From NCBI GenBank assembly GCA_902799465.1, contig CADCAS010000011.1, positions 1-41,998 on the forward strand: a DNA stretch of 41,998 nucleotides, written 5' to 3'. Each line of letters begins with the position of its first letter. Within the stretch, counting starts at the first letter, position 1. Under the pieces are notes generated by a model that had not been told where the DNA came from, made no database searches, and was given only the letters and a program-made list of their open reading frames with translations. Origin of the DNA: an uncultured Eubacteriales bacterium (GTDB taxonomy: Bacteria; Bacillota; Clostridia; Christensenellales; Aristaeellaceae). Positions 23,734-31,475 of the stretch are shown piece by piece. The position numbers were made by a program, and so were the translations under genes.

Positions 23734-24846
23734 TCAGAACGTTATGCCTTCAAAGCCCTGCCAGACGTTTTTGCCGGTGTAGGTCATGGCCTCGGCCTCG
23801 CCCCGGAGCACCCTCAGCACCGGCAGCGCCAGCGCCTCCTGCTCCATCTCGCCGGGATAGACGTGGATGGGCGCGATCCAGCCGCAGCGCTCCGTGACGC
23901 CCGCGAGGATGTCGTCAAAGCGCATCAGCCCGCCGGTGAGCAGTATGGCGTCCACCCTGCCGCAGAGCACCGCGCTCATCTCGCCGATCATCTTGCAGAT
24001 CTGATAGATCATGGTGTTCCACACCAGCGTGGCCTTCCTGTCCCCCTGGTCCACGAGGGCGTGGATCGTGTCGGAATCGGAGGTGCCGAACAGGCTGACA
24101 AAGCCGCCGGACCGGGAGCACATGCGCCGCACATCGTCGATGGAATGGGCCTCGATGTAGTCCAGCAGCGCCAGCACCGGCACGGTGCCGATGCGGGTGG
24201 GGGTGAACGCGCCCTCGCCGTCCGCGCCCATATTGCCGTCGATCATCCTGCCGTGTTCGTGGGCGCTGACGGTGATGCCGCCGTCGATGTGCCCCACGAT
24301 GAAGCGGCAGTCCTCGTAGCGCTTCCCCATGCTGCGGGCATGGGCCTCGGCTACGGCCTTCTGGTTGAGCACGTGGGAGTGGGACACCCGGTAAAGCCCG
24401 CGGATGCCCGTCAGGCGGGCGTAGTCGCAGTACTCGTCCACATTGGTGGGATTGAGGGTGTAGGCGCTCCTGTGATAGGTCTGCGCGAACTTCCAAGCCA
24501 GCATGACGCCCAGCTTCGCGGCGTGCTCGCTGCCGCCCACCGCGGCCTCCGTGTCGTCGTAGAGCTTCTGGTCGATCCGCGTCACCCCGCCGGGCTGGGT
24601 GCAGGCGCTGCCGCCGCGGCCCACGAACACGTCGATCTGCTTTGGATCGATTCCCTCCTCCCGCAGGATATCCATAATCACCTTGTAGCGGAAGGGGATC
24701 TGATCGTTGACGTGCGGGTATTGCAGCAATACCGGCGCGTCGTGAAAGCGGCTCTTCTCAAACAGGGAGACGTCGTTTTTGAAGAGGCTGATTTTCGTGG
24801 AGGTCGAACCGGGGTTGATGATCAGCAGCATGTAATCCTTATTCAT
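23734..24846 (-). CDS. buk: Butyrate kinase
   Basis: This 370-residue ASKHA-fold kinase converts butyryl-phosphate and ADP to butyrate and ATP. It opens LLIINPGSTSTKISLF, the acetate/butyrate kinase start. GRGGSACTQPGGVT and VGHIDGGITVSAHEHGRMID follow, and LLTGGLMRFDD lies near the C-terminus; these are Buk-type rather than AckA-type. The start at 24846 has GAGGAATAGCT upstream, and a longer frame to 24906 is not needed. It is first in an operon with pta. Branched-chain acid kinases of the same family are possible alternatives. Confidence 0.9.
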   Translation of the reverse strand: MNKDYMLLIINPGSTSTKISLFKNDVSLFEKSRFHDAPVLLQYPHVNDQIPFRYKVIMDILREEGIDPKQIDVFVGRGGSACTQPGGVTRIDQKLYDDTEAAVGGSEHAAKLGVMLAWKFAQTYHRSAYTLNPTNVDEYCDYARLTGIRGLYRVSHSHVLNQKAVAEAHARSMGKRYEDCRFIVGHIDGGITVSAHEHGRMIDGNMGADGEGAFTPTRIGTVPVLALLDYIEAHSIDDVRRMCSRSGGFVSLFGTSDSDTIHALVDQGDRKATLVWNTMIYQICKMIGEMSAVLCGRVDAILLTGGLMRFDDILAGVTERCGWIAPIHVYPGEMEQEALALPVLRVLRGEAEAMTYTGKNVWQGFEGITF

Positions 24847-24896
24847 AGCTATTCCTCGTAAGCGCTCATTTTTGCCTTTTAACGTGGTACAGCACC

Positions 24897-24925
24897 ATTC
24901 TAACACGCCCGCAATCGAGAATCAA
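24897..24925 (-). promoter_or_regulatory. Promoter of buk-pta
   Basis: TTGATT (24920-24925), 17 bases, TAGAAT (24897-24902) on the minus strand, about 50 bases before the buk start. Confidence 0.65.
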
Positions 24926-24946
24926 GGAAGAGTCAATTAAATTCAG

Positions 24947-25173
24947 GCAACAGGCATCAGGCAACAGGCATCAGGTATCAGGCAACAGGCAATAGGCAAC
25001 AGGCATCAGGCATTAGTCGGGGGGCGGCAGAGGAGAGGACTTCTATTTTGTCTCTGCATCCGCCAATGTCGTTTTGGAGGCTTTGCGTTCTGCAAAGCAC
25101 TGATAAAGCGCGCCCGGGTCATGCCGTGACCCCGACTAATGCCTGATGCCTATTGCCTAATGCCTCTCCTCTC
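24947..25173. repeat. Word-arm hairpin repeat, family C
   Basis: The left arm repeats AGGCAACAGGCATC-type words. The inner 22 bases (25001-25022) are exactly complementary to 25130-25151. The core contains TGCAAAGCACTG and GCGCGCCCGGGTCATG. It has the same architecture as families A and B but a different word. With the SBP promoter it fills the 24847-25320 gap; no gene is seen. Confidence 0.8.
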
Positions 25174-25213
25174 TCCATCATTCACCGTAAGGGCATTTAT
25201 TTGTCCGAAGGGG

Positions 25214-25242
25214 TAGAAAGTGTGGAAAGAATCTGGTATAAT
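25214..25242 (+). promoter_or_regulatory. Promoter of the SBP-EAL operon
   Basis: TATAAT (25237-25242) with the extended -10 TGG directly before it. The -35, TAGAAA (25214-25219, 17-base spacer), is weak, as is usual for extended -10 promoters. About 80 bases of leader follow. Confidence 0.65.
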
Positions 25243-25320
25243 ACAAATATAAAGGGTTAAAGTTGCGCGGGGTTTGCGTTATCCCGGGCGAAGCGACCGT
25301 CAAACGGAGGAGGGGCCGTC

Positions 25321-26994
25321 ATGAAGCCAACGAACAGACGAATGCGCCTGCTGTGTCTTATGCTGATAGCCGCGCTTGCGTTTATGCTGGCGGGGTGCGC
25401 AAATGGCGCGGACACCGCGGCAGGGGCCCCGGCGGCGGAGGACGCCGCGCCGGACCTCTCGGACTTCCTGGTGGCCATCGAGGACGAGCCGGACACGGTG
25501 GATTTCCAGTGCACGTCCATCCACTATACCGTGGCGCAGAACGTGTTCAACCGCCTGGTGGAGATGGAGAGCGACGCCGAGGGAAACATGGAGATACGCC
25601 CCTCTCTGGCCGAGCGCTGGGAGGTCTCCGAGGACGGAAGGCGCTACACCTTCCGCCTGCGCGGGGGCGTGACCTTCAGCAACGGCGCGCCGCTGACCGC
25701 CTCGGACGTGCGCTACACCTTCCTGCGGCTGCTGACCCATCCCAATTCCTGCAACCGGGACATCGCCGACGACATCCTCGGCGCGAAGGCGCTGATGGAC
25801 GGCCAGACCGACACACTGGAGGGCTTCGAGGTGCTGGGCGACCTGGATTTTGCCATCACCTTAGAGTCCCCGTTCGAGGCGTTTCTGGCCTGCCTGTCGA
25901 TGCCCGGCGCGTCCATACTGGATCGGGAGACCACCGAGGCGGCGGGCGACCGCTTCGGCACGGACGCGGCGTGGACCATCGGCACGGGCTCGTTCATACT
26001 GTGGCAGTGGACGCCGGGCGAGGGGCTGCTGCTCACCGCCAACCCGAACTGCTGGCAGGGCCCGCCCCGCTGCGCCGGGCTCGACCTGCGCTTCATCACC
26101 GATTCCAAGGAGATCCGCAGGATGTTCGACCGGGGCGAGATCGACGTGCTGGACCTGGACGAGGTGGGCAACACCGCGGAGTACTACATCCACGGCGACA
26201 TCTACCAGGACCGGCTGTTCCAGGTGCCGCGCATCGGCATCACCTACATCGCCCTGAACGAGACCATCGCGCCTCTGGACGACGCCCGCGTGCGCAGGGC
26301 CATGCAGCTGGCGCTGAACCGGGAAATGCTGCTCACCGCGGTCTACGGCGGGCGCGGCTCGGTGGAAAACGGCATATTCCCCCACGGCCTCTACGGCTAC
26401 AACCCGGAGCTTCCCGAGATCCCCTATGATCCGGAGGCGGCGAGGGCGCTGCTTGCCGAGGCGGGCCTGCCCGACGGCTTTGACCTGACGGTGAGCGTCA
26501 ATTCCTCCTCCACCCGGTGGGAGCTGTCCGTGCTGCGGCTGGCGGCCTCCATGTGGCGCAAGATCGGCATTCGGGCGCGCATCGACGTCATCAACGAGAG
26601 CGAATTCATGCGCCTGCGCAAGAGCGGCAGGCTGACCTGCTACACCGCCCTGTGGACGGCGGACTTCAACGATCCGGACAACTTCATCTACACCTTCTTC
26701 GGCACCCGGGAGAACACCACCTTCCGCAGCCTCTGCTATTCCCGGGAGGACGTGATGGCGCGCGTCCGTCAGGCCCGGGCCATCGCCGACCCGGAGGCTC
26801 GCCTGAGCGAATACCGGGCGCTGGAGCGGATCATCGTCCAGGAGGACGCCGCGTGGATCCCCCTGTATTCCCGCCAGCGCAGCTATGTCACCTCCAGGCG
26901 GCTCAAGGGCATACAGTCCTCCTGGAACGGCTCCGTGAAGAACATGTACCGGGAAATGTCTGTCGCCGACGACGCGCAGGGACAGGAGGGGTGA
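25321..26994 (+). CDS. Lipoprotein solute-binding protein, peptide/nickel (family 5) type
   Basis: This 557-residue extracytoplasmic binding protein is membrane-anchored: a basic start, a hydrophobic stretch and lipobox LAGC put the lipidated cysteine at C26. The family 5 fold is clear from FNRLVEMES, LAERWEVSEDGRRYTFRLR, SDVRYTFLRLL, DARVRRAMQLALNREML, YDPEAARALLAEAGLPDGF and a late SYVTSRRLKGIQ. Such proteins normally deliver oligopeptides or metals to an ABC permease. No permease or ATPase gene is present; the next gene, 2 bases after its stop, is a large c-di-GMP signalling protein. GGAGGAGGGG precedes the ATG. It may therefore serve as a ligand-binding partner of that sensor. Confidence 0.9.
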   Translation: MKPTNRRMRLLCLMLIAALAFMLAGCANGADTAAGAPAAEDAAPDLSDFLVAIEDEPDTVDFQCTSIHYTVAQNVFNRLVEMESDAEGNMEIRPSLAERWEVSEDGRRYTFRLRGGVTFSNGAPLTASDVRYTFLRLLTHPNSCNRDIADDILGAKALMDGQTDTLEGFEVLGDLDFAITLESPFEAFLACLSMPGASILDRETTEAAGDRFGTDAAWTIGTGSFILWQWTPGEGLLLTANPNCWQGPPRCAGLDLRFITDSKEIRRMFDRGEIDVLDLDEVGNTAEYYIHGDIYQDRLFQVPRIGITYIALNETIAPLDDARVRRAMQLALNREMLLTAVYGGRGSVENGIFPHGLYGYNPELPEIPYDPEAARALLAEAGLPDGFDLTVSVNSSSTRWELSVLRLAASMWRKIGIRARIDVINESEFMRLRKSGRLTCYTALWTADFNDPDNFIYTFFGTRENTTFRSLCYSREDVMARVRQARAIADPEARLSEYRALERIIVQEDAAWIPLYSRQRSYVTSRRLKGIQSSWNGSVKNMYREMSVADDAQGQEG

Positions 26995-26996
26995 AG

Positions 26997-29900
26997 ATGC
27001 GTTCGATCCGCGTGACGATCACGGCCATCACCATCGTGGCCATACTCACCAGCATACTGTCCGTGTTCGCGGTGAGCTCCAGGATCATCCAGAACGAGAC
27101 GGACCAGGATTCCGTGGGCATGATGAACCTGATCAGCCAGGACACCCGCAAATCCCTGGAGAAATACTTTGAGAACATCGAGCAGTCGGTGGAGATCGCC
27201 GCCAACATCGCCACAGAGGACCTGGACAGCGTCTTTCTGGTGGAGTGCGGCGCGATCCGCGCGGGCACGCAGACCCGGGTGCAGACCCCGGAGCAGCTCG
27301 CCGCGCTGGACAGCTACCTGACCGACTACTGCAAGCGGATACAGCAGTTCTTCTCCGGCGTCGCCGACTATACCCAGGGGGTGACGTCCTATTTCTATTG
27401 CCTCAATCCCGAGATCAGCCGCACCGAGCGGGGCTTCTTCTACCTGAAGGTGGGCAAGACCGGCTTCATCGAGCAGCCGCCCATCGACGTGGAGCACCTC
27501 GGCCCCTCGGAGAGCCTCAACGGCACCTGGTATGAGGCGGCGGTCAGCCGGGGCCGCCCGGTGTGGGTCGGGCCCTACAGATCCTCCTTCGAGCAGGGCA
27601 TCTGGATCTGCTCCTACTTCGTGCCCATCTACAAGGCCGGCATGCTCATCGGCCTGATGGGCATGGACATCCCCTGCGACACCCTGGTCGCCCAGGTGGA
27701 GGGCATCCGCATCTATGAGACGGGCTTTGTGAGCCTGCTGAATCAGGAGGGGCGGGTGATCTACCATCCCGACCTGCCCATCGCCAGCGACCTGGACGAC
27801 CTGGGGCTGATGATCCGCTCGGAGCTCCTCCGGCGCGAGAGCAGCGGAGACGCGCTGATACGGTATTCTGCCGCCGGTGAGGACCGGCAGATATCCTTCT
27901 GCACCCTCTCAAACGGCATGAAGCTGGCGAGCATCGCCCCCGCCCGGGAGATCAACGCCCCCTGGACCCGGCTGATCCGGGAGATCATGGTCATATCCGC
28001 GTCCCTCATGATCTTCTACATGATCGTGACGCTGCTGATCATGCGCGTGATCACCAAGCCCCTCAAGCAGCTCACCGACGCCTCCCAGCGGCTGGCCAAC
28101 GCCGATTACGACGTGAACCTGGACTACCACGGCAGGAACGAGATCGGCACGCTGACCAGGGCGTTCACGCAGATGCGCGACCAGATCCGGCGCTCCATCG
28201 CCGATTTGAACCACCAGATCTACCACGACCGGCTCACGGACCTGCCCAACATGCGGCACTTTTTCACTCTCGCGGAGGACGCCCGGCAGCGGATGCTCGA
28301 GGCCGGCGCACAGCCCGCCATGCTGTACTTCGACATCGTGGGGCTTAAAAACTACAACCAGATGTACGGCTTCGAGAAGGGCGATCAGGTGATCGTGAAC
28401 TTCGCCGGGATACTTTCTCGGCAGTTCAGCAAGCACCAGGTCTGCCGGTTCAGCGGCGACCACTTCACCGCGGTGACGGACACCGCCCGGGTGGAGGCGG
28501 AGCTGGGCGCGGTGCTGCGGGAATGCGAGACCGCCCTGAACGGCGAGCGCCTGCCCATCCGCGTGGGCGTCTACCCCTGCGCGCTGGAGGCGGTGGACGT
28601 GAACATCGCCTGCGACCGCGCCAAGTTCGCCGGGGACCTGAAAAAGGGCGAGATCGGCTCCAGCGTCACCTGGTACGACGAGGCCATGCTCAATAAGAGC
28701 GAGGTCTACATCCACATCATCCACAGCCTGGACCGCGCCCTGGACGAGGGCTGGATCCGGGTCTACTATCAGCCCATCGTCCGCGCCGCCGACGGCAAGA
28801 TCTGCGACGAGGAGGCGCTGGCCCGCTGGATCGACCCCGCGCTGGGCTTCCTCTCCCCCGCCGACTTCATCCCCGCTCTGGAGCAGTCCAAGCAGATCTA
28901 CAAGCTGGACCTGTACGTGGTGGACGAGGTGCTCAAGAAGATGAAGCGGCAGACCGAGGCCGGGATGTACCCCGTGCCCCAGTCCATCAACCTCTCCCGC
29001 ATGGACTTCGAGAGCTGCGACATCGTGGAGGAGATCCGCCGCCGCGTGGACGACGCCGGGATCGAACGCTCCATGATCACCGTGGAGATCACCGAGAGCG
29101 TGATCGGCGGCGACTTCGAGTTCATGAAGGCGCAGGTCGCCCGGTTCAGGCAGCTGGGCTTCCCGGTGTGGATGGACGACTTCGGCAGCGGCTATTCCTC
29201 GCTGGACGTGCTCCAGCAGATCCACTTCGACCTCATCAAGTTCGACATGCGCTTCATGGAGCGCTTCGGCGAGGGCGACGAGAGCAGGATCATATTGAAC
29301 GAGCTGATGAGCATGGCCATTGGCCTGGGCATGGAGACCGTCTGCGAGGGCGTGGAGCAGGCGGAGCAGGTGGAATTCTTGCGGGAGATCGGCTGCACCC
29401 GCATCCAGGGCTATTACTACGGCAAGCCCCTCCCCTTCGAGAGCATCCTCACGCTGTACAGAAACGGCGGCGATCTGTCGTATGAGAACCCGGACGAGTC
29501 GGAGTATTACGCCTCCATCGGCCGGATCAACCTGCACGACATGTCCACCCTGGCCAGCGAGAACGACGAGTCCCTGAGCCAGTATTACAACGCCCTGCCC
29601 ATGTGCATCATGGAGGTCAGCGGCACGAAGGCGCGGTTCAACCGCTGCAACCGCTCCTTCCGGGAATTCATGCACCGCACCGTGGGCAGGAGCTACGACA
29701 CGATGGAGTTCGACTGCACGGATCCCGCCAACCGGCTCGGCGCCACGTTCCTCAAGTCGGCGCTCCAATGCAGCAGGGTCGGAAACCGGACCATCATCGA
29801 CGAGAAGGTGGACGAGCACACCCTGGCCCACATACTCATCCGCCGCGTGGCCGTCAACCCGGTCACGGGCACGGCGGCCGTCGCCGTGGCGGTGCTGGCC

Positions 29901-31214
29901 GTCATCCGGGAGGGCGACACCACCGGCATGAACTACAGCCAGATGGCCAAGGCCCTGGCCTCCGATTACGTCAACCTCTACTATGTGGACATGGACACGG
30001 AGCGCTTCATCGAATACAGCCCCGATTCCGAGCAGGAGGACCTGGCGCTCGAGCGCCACGGCGAGGACTTCTTCGCCGCCAGCCGGAGGGACGCGATGGT
30101 TCACCTCTACGGGGAGGATCAGGCGGCCTTCGTCGACGCCTTCAACCGTGAGAACGTGGAGCGCGCCCTGGACGCCGAGGGTAAGTTCAAGGTGACCTAC
30201 CGGCTGATGATCGACGGCGCGCCCACCTACGTGGACCTGAAGGCCGTGCGCATGCCGGGAGACCGGAACCGCGTCATCGTGGGCGTCAGCAACGTGGACG
30301 CCCAGATGCGCCAGAAGGAGGCCATGTCCCGCATACAGACCGAAAAGACCGTGTACTCCCGGGTCACCGCCCTCACCCAGGGCTTCATCTGCATCTATTC
30401 CATCGACCCCGCCACGGGCCGCTACCTGGAGTACCGCGCCAGCAACGACTACGCCGGGCTCGGCATCCCCACGGAGGGCGAGGATTTCTTCGCCCAGTCC
30501 CGCATCGAAAGTCGGCGGCTCATCTATCCCGAGGATCTGGTCAAGTTCCAGACCCTGCTGACCCGGGAGAACATCATGCCCCGGCTCGAGAAGGGGGGCG
30601 TCTACGGCTTCCAGTACCGGATGCTGATGGACGGGGAACCCCGCTACGTCAGCCTCAGGGCCGCGCTGGTGGAGGAGCAGGGCGGGCCGGTGCTGATCAT
30701 CGGCGTCAACGACATCGACGCCCAGGTGCGCCATGAGCAGGATTACGAGCGCAAGCTGTCCGCGGCCCGCAGCGAGGCCAATCTGGACGTCCTCACCGGC
30801 GTGAAGAACCGCACGGCCTACGACAGCATATCCGATATGCTGGCCCGCCAGATCGAGGAGGGCGAGACCGTTCAGTACGCCATCGTCATCTGCCGGGTGT
30901 ACGGGCTCCAGTGGGTCAACGAGGCCAGGGGCCGCGACGCCGGGAACCAGCTGATCCGCGACGCCTGCGCCGTCATCTGCGATACCTTCAAGCACAGCCC
31001 GGTGTTCCGGGTCTCCGGGGACCGCTTCGCCGCCATCGCCGAGGGCCACGACTACGAGACCATCGACGCGCTGGTGGCCCAGCTGGAGGAGAGCAACCGC
31101 AAAAACCGCGAGACCGGCGGCGTGATGGTCGCCTTCGGCATGGCCAAGTACGACGGCACCGGCAGCGTCGCCTCCGTGTTCGAGCGCGCAGAAAGCCTCT
31201 GCGCAAAACAATAA
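26997..31214 (+). CDS. Membrane c-di-GMP phosphodiesterase: Cache-HAMP-GGDEF*-EAL-PAS-PAS-PAS-GGDEF*
   Basis: This 1405-residue protein has a membrane span at about 5-27, a Cache-like extracellular sensor (30-325), a second span (325-350) and HAMP (350-405). It also has a GGDEF-like domain with SGDHF (486-490), an EAL domain, three PAS-like segments (about 858-960, 982-1095, 1119-1245) and a final GGDEF-like domain with SGDRF (1340-1344). Both GGDEF motifs are broken, so cyclase activity is unlikely. The EAL domain keeps E606-A-L, INLSRMDF, EITES, MDDFGSGYSS, IKFD and CEGVE, so hydrolysis of c-di-GMP to pGpG is expected. ATG 26997 follows AGGAGG. A PAS/GGDEF block after EAL is unusual. It is coupled to the binding protein upstream. 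Confidence 0.9.
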   Translation: MRSIRVTITAITIVAILTSILSVFAVSSRIIQNETDQDSVGMMNLISQDTRKSLEKYFENIEQSVEIAANIATEDLDSVFLVECGAIRAGTQTRVQTPEQLAALDSYLTDYCKRIQQFFSGVADYTQGVTSYFYCLNPEISRTERGFFYLKVGKTGFIEQPPIDVEHLGPSESLNGTWYEAAVSRGRPVWVGPYRSSFEQGIWICSYFVPIYKAGMLIGLMGMDIPCDTLVAQVEGIRIYETGFVSLLNQEGRVIYHPDLPIASDLDDLGLMIRSELLRRESSGDALIRYSAAGEDRQISFCTLSNGMKLASIAPAREINAPWTRLIREIMVISASLMIFYMIVTLLIMRVITKPLKQLTDASQRLANADYDVNLDYHGRNEIGTLTRAFTQMRDQIRRSIADLNHQIYHDRLTDLPNMRHFFTLAEDARQRMLEAGAQPAMLYFDIVGLKNYNQMYGFEKGDQVIVNFAGILSRQFSKHQVCRFSGDHFTAVTDTARVEAELGAVLRECETALNGERLPIRVGVYPCALEAVDVNIACDRAKFAGDLKKGEIGSSVTWYDEAMLNKSEVYIHIIHSLDRALDEGWIRVYYQPIVRAADGKICDEEALARWIDPALGFLSPADFIPALEQSKQIYKLDLYVVDEVLKKMKRQTEAGMYPVPQSINLSRMDFESCDIVEEIRRRVDDAGIERSMITVEITESVIGGDFEFMKAQVARFRQLGFPVWMDDFGSGYSSLDVLQQIHFDLIKFDMRFMERFGEGDESRIILNELMSMAIGLGMETVCEGVEQAEQVEFLREIGCTRIQGYYYGKPLPFESILTLYRNGGDLSYENPDESEYYASIGRINLHDMSTLASENDESLSQYYNALPMCIMEVSGTKARFNRCNRSFREFMHRTVGRSYDTMEFDCTDPANRLGATFLKSALQCSRVGNRTIIDEKVDEHTLAHILIRRVAVNPVTGTAAVAVAVLAVIREGDTTGMNYSQMAKALASDYVNLYYVDMDTERFIEYSPDSEQEDLALERHGEDFFAASRRDAMVHLYGEDQAAFVDAFNRENVERALDAEGKFKVTYRLMIDGAPTYVDLKAVRMPGDRNRVIVGVSNVDAQMRQKEAMSRIQTEKTVYSRVTALTQGFICIYSIDPATGRYLEYRASNDYAGLGIPTEGEDFFAQSRIESRRLIYPEDLVKFQTLLTRENIMPRLEKGGVYGFQYRMLMDGEPRYVSLRAALVEEQGGPVLIIGVNDIDAQVRHEQDYERKLSAARSEANLDVLTGVKNRTAYDSISDMLARQIEEGETVQYAIVICRVYGLQWVNEARGRDAGNQLIRDACAVICDTFKHSPVFRVSGDRFAAIAEGHDYETIDALVAQLEESNRKNRETGGVMVAFGMAKYDGTGSVASVFERAESLCAKQ

Positions 31215-31424
31215 TCCCATTGTATCAATTCAGTTCTGCTGTAATAAGTGGAGATTGTACGAGGCAACGGGGAACGACCTCTCAGTCACCGACTTCGTCG
31301 GCGACAGCTCCCCTGAAAGGGGAGCCCCAGGGGAGCTGTCAGCCGTTAGGCTGACTGAGAGGTCGTCCCCCGCAGCCTGCCAAGTCTCTGTTTGTCGCAG
31401 AACTGAACAGTTACATCCCATTGC
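31214..31424. repeat. Palindromic repeat P, copy 3, with terminal inverted repeats
   Basis: The core at 31274-31366 runs from ACGACCTCTCAGTC to GACTGAGAGGTCGT. Further out, TTCAGTTCTGC (31229-31239) and its perfect complement (31397-31407) form an 11-bp inverted repeat. ATCCCATTG occurs on both sides (31214-31222 and 31415-31423). It sits between the convergent EAL and HD-GYP genes. Confidence 0.8.
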
Positions 31425-31427
31425 ATG

Positions 31428-31460
31428 ACGCAGGGGCGCCGATCAACGGCGCCCCTGCGT
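31428..31460. terminator. Hairpin between convergent signalling genes
   Basis: ACGCAGGGGCGCC and GGCGCCCCTGCGT form a perfect 13-bp stem with a 7-base loop, placed between the ends of two convergent genes. There is no long T-run, so its strength as a terminator is uncertain. Confidence 0.6.
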
Positions 31461-31475
31461 TGTACTGTCCGCCCG

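Noticed and set aside
27909..31220. Over 1100-codon open frame on the minus strand
   Set aside because: It is a shadow of the EAL protein gene; composition is typical of antisense GC-rich frames.
31214..31424. 9-bp ATCCCATTG as a target duplication of repeat P copy 3
   Set aside because: ACATCC(C)ATT also follows the right end of copy 4, so at least one of the repeats may belong to the element itself. Kept only as an observation.
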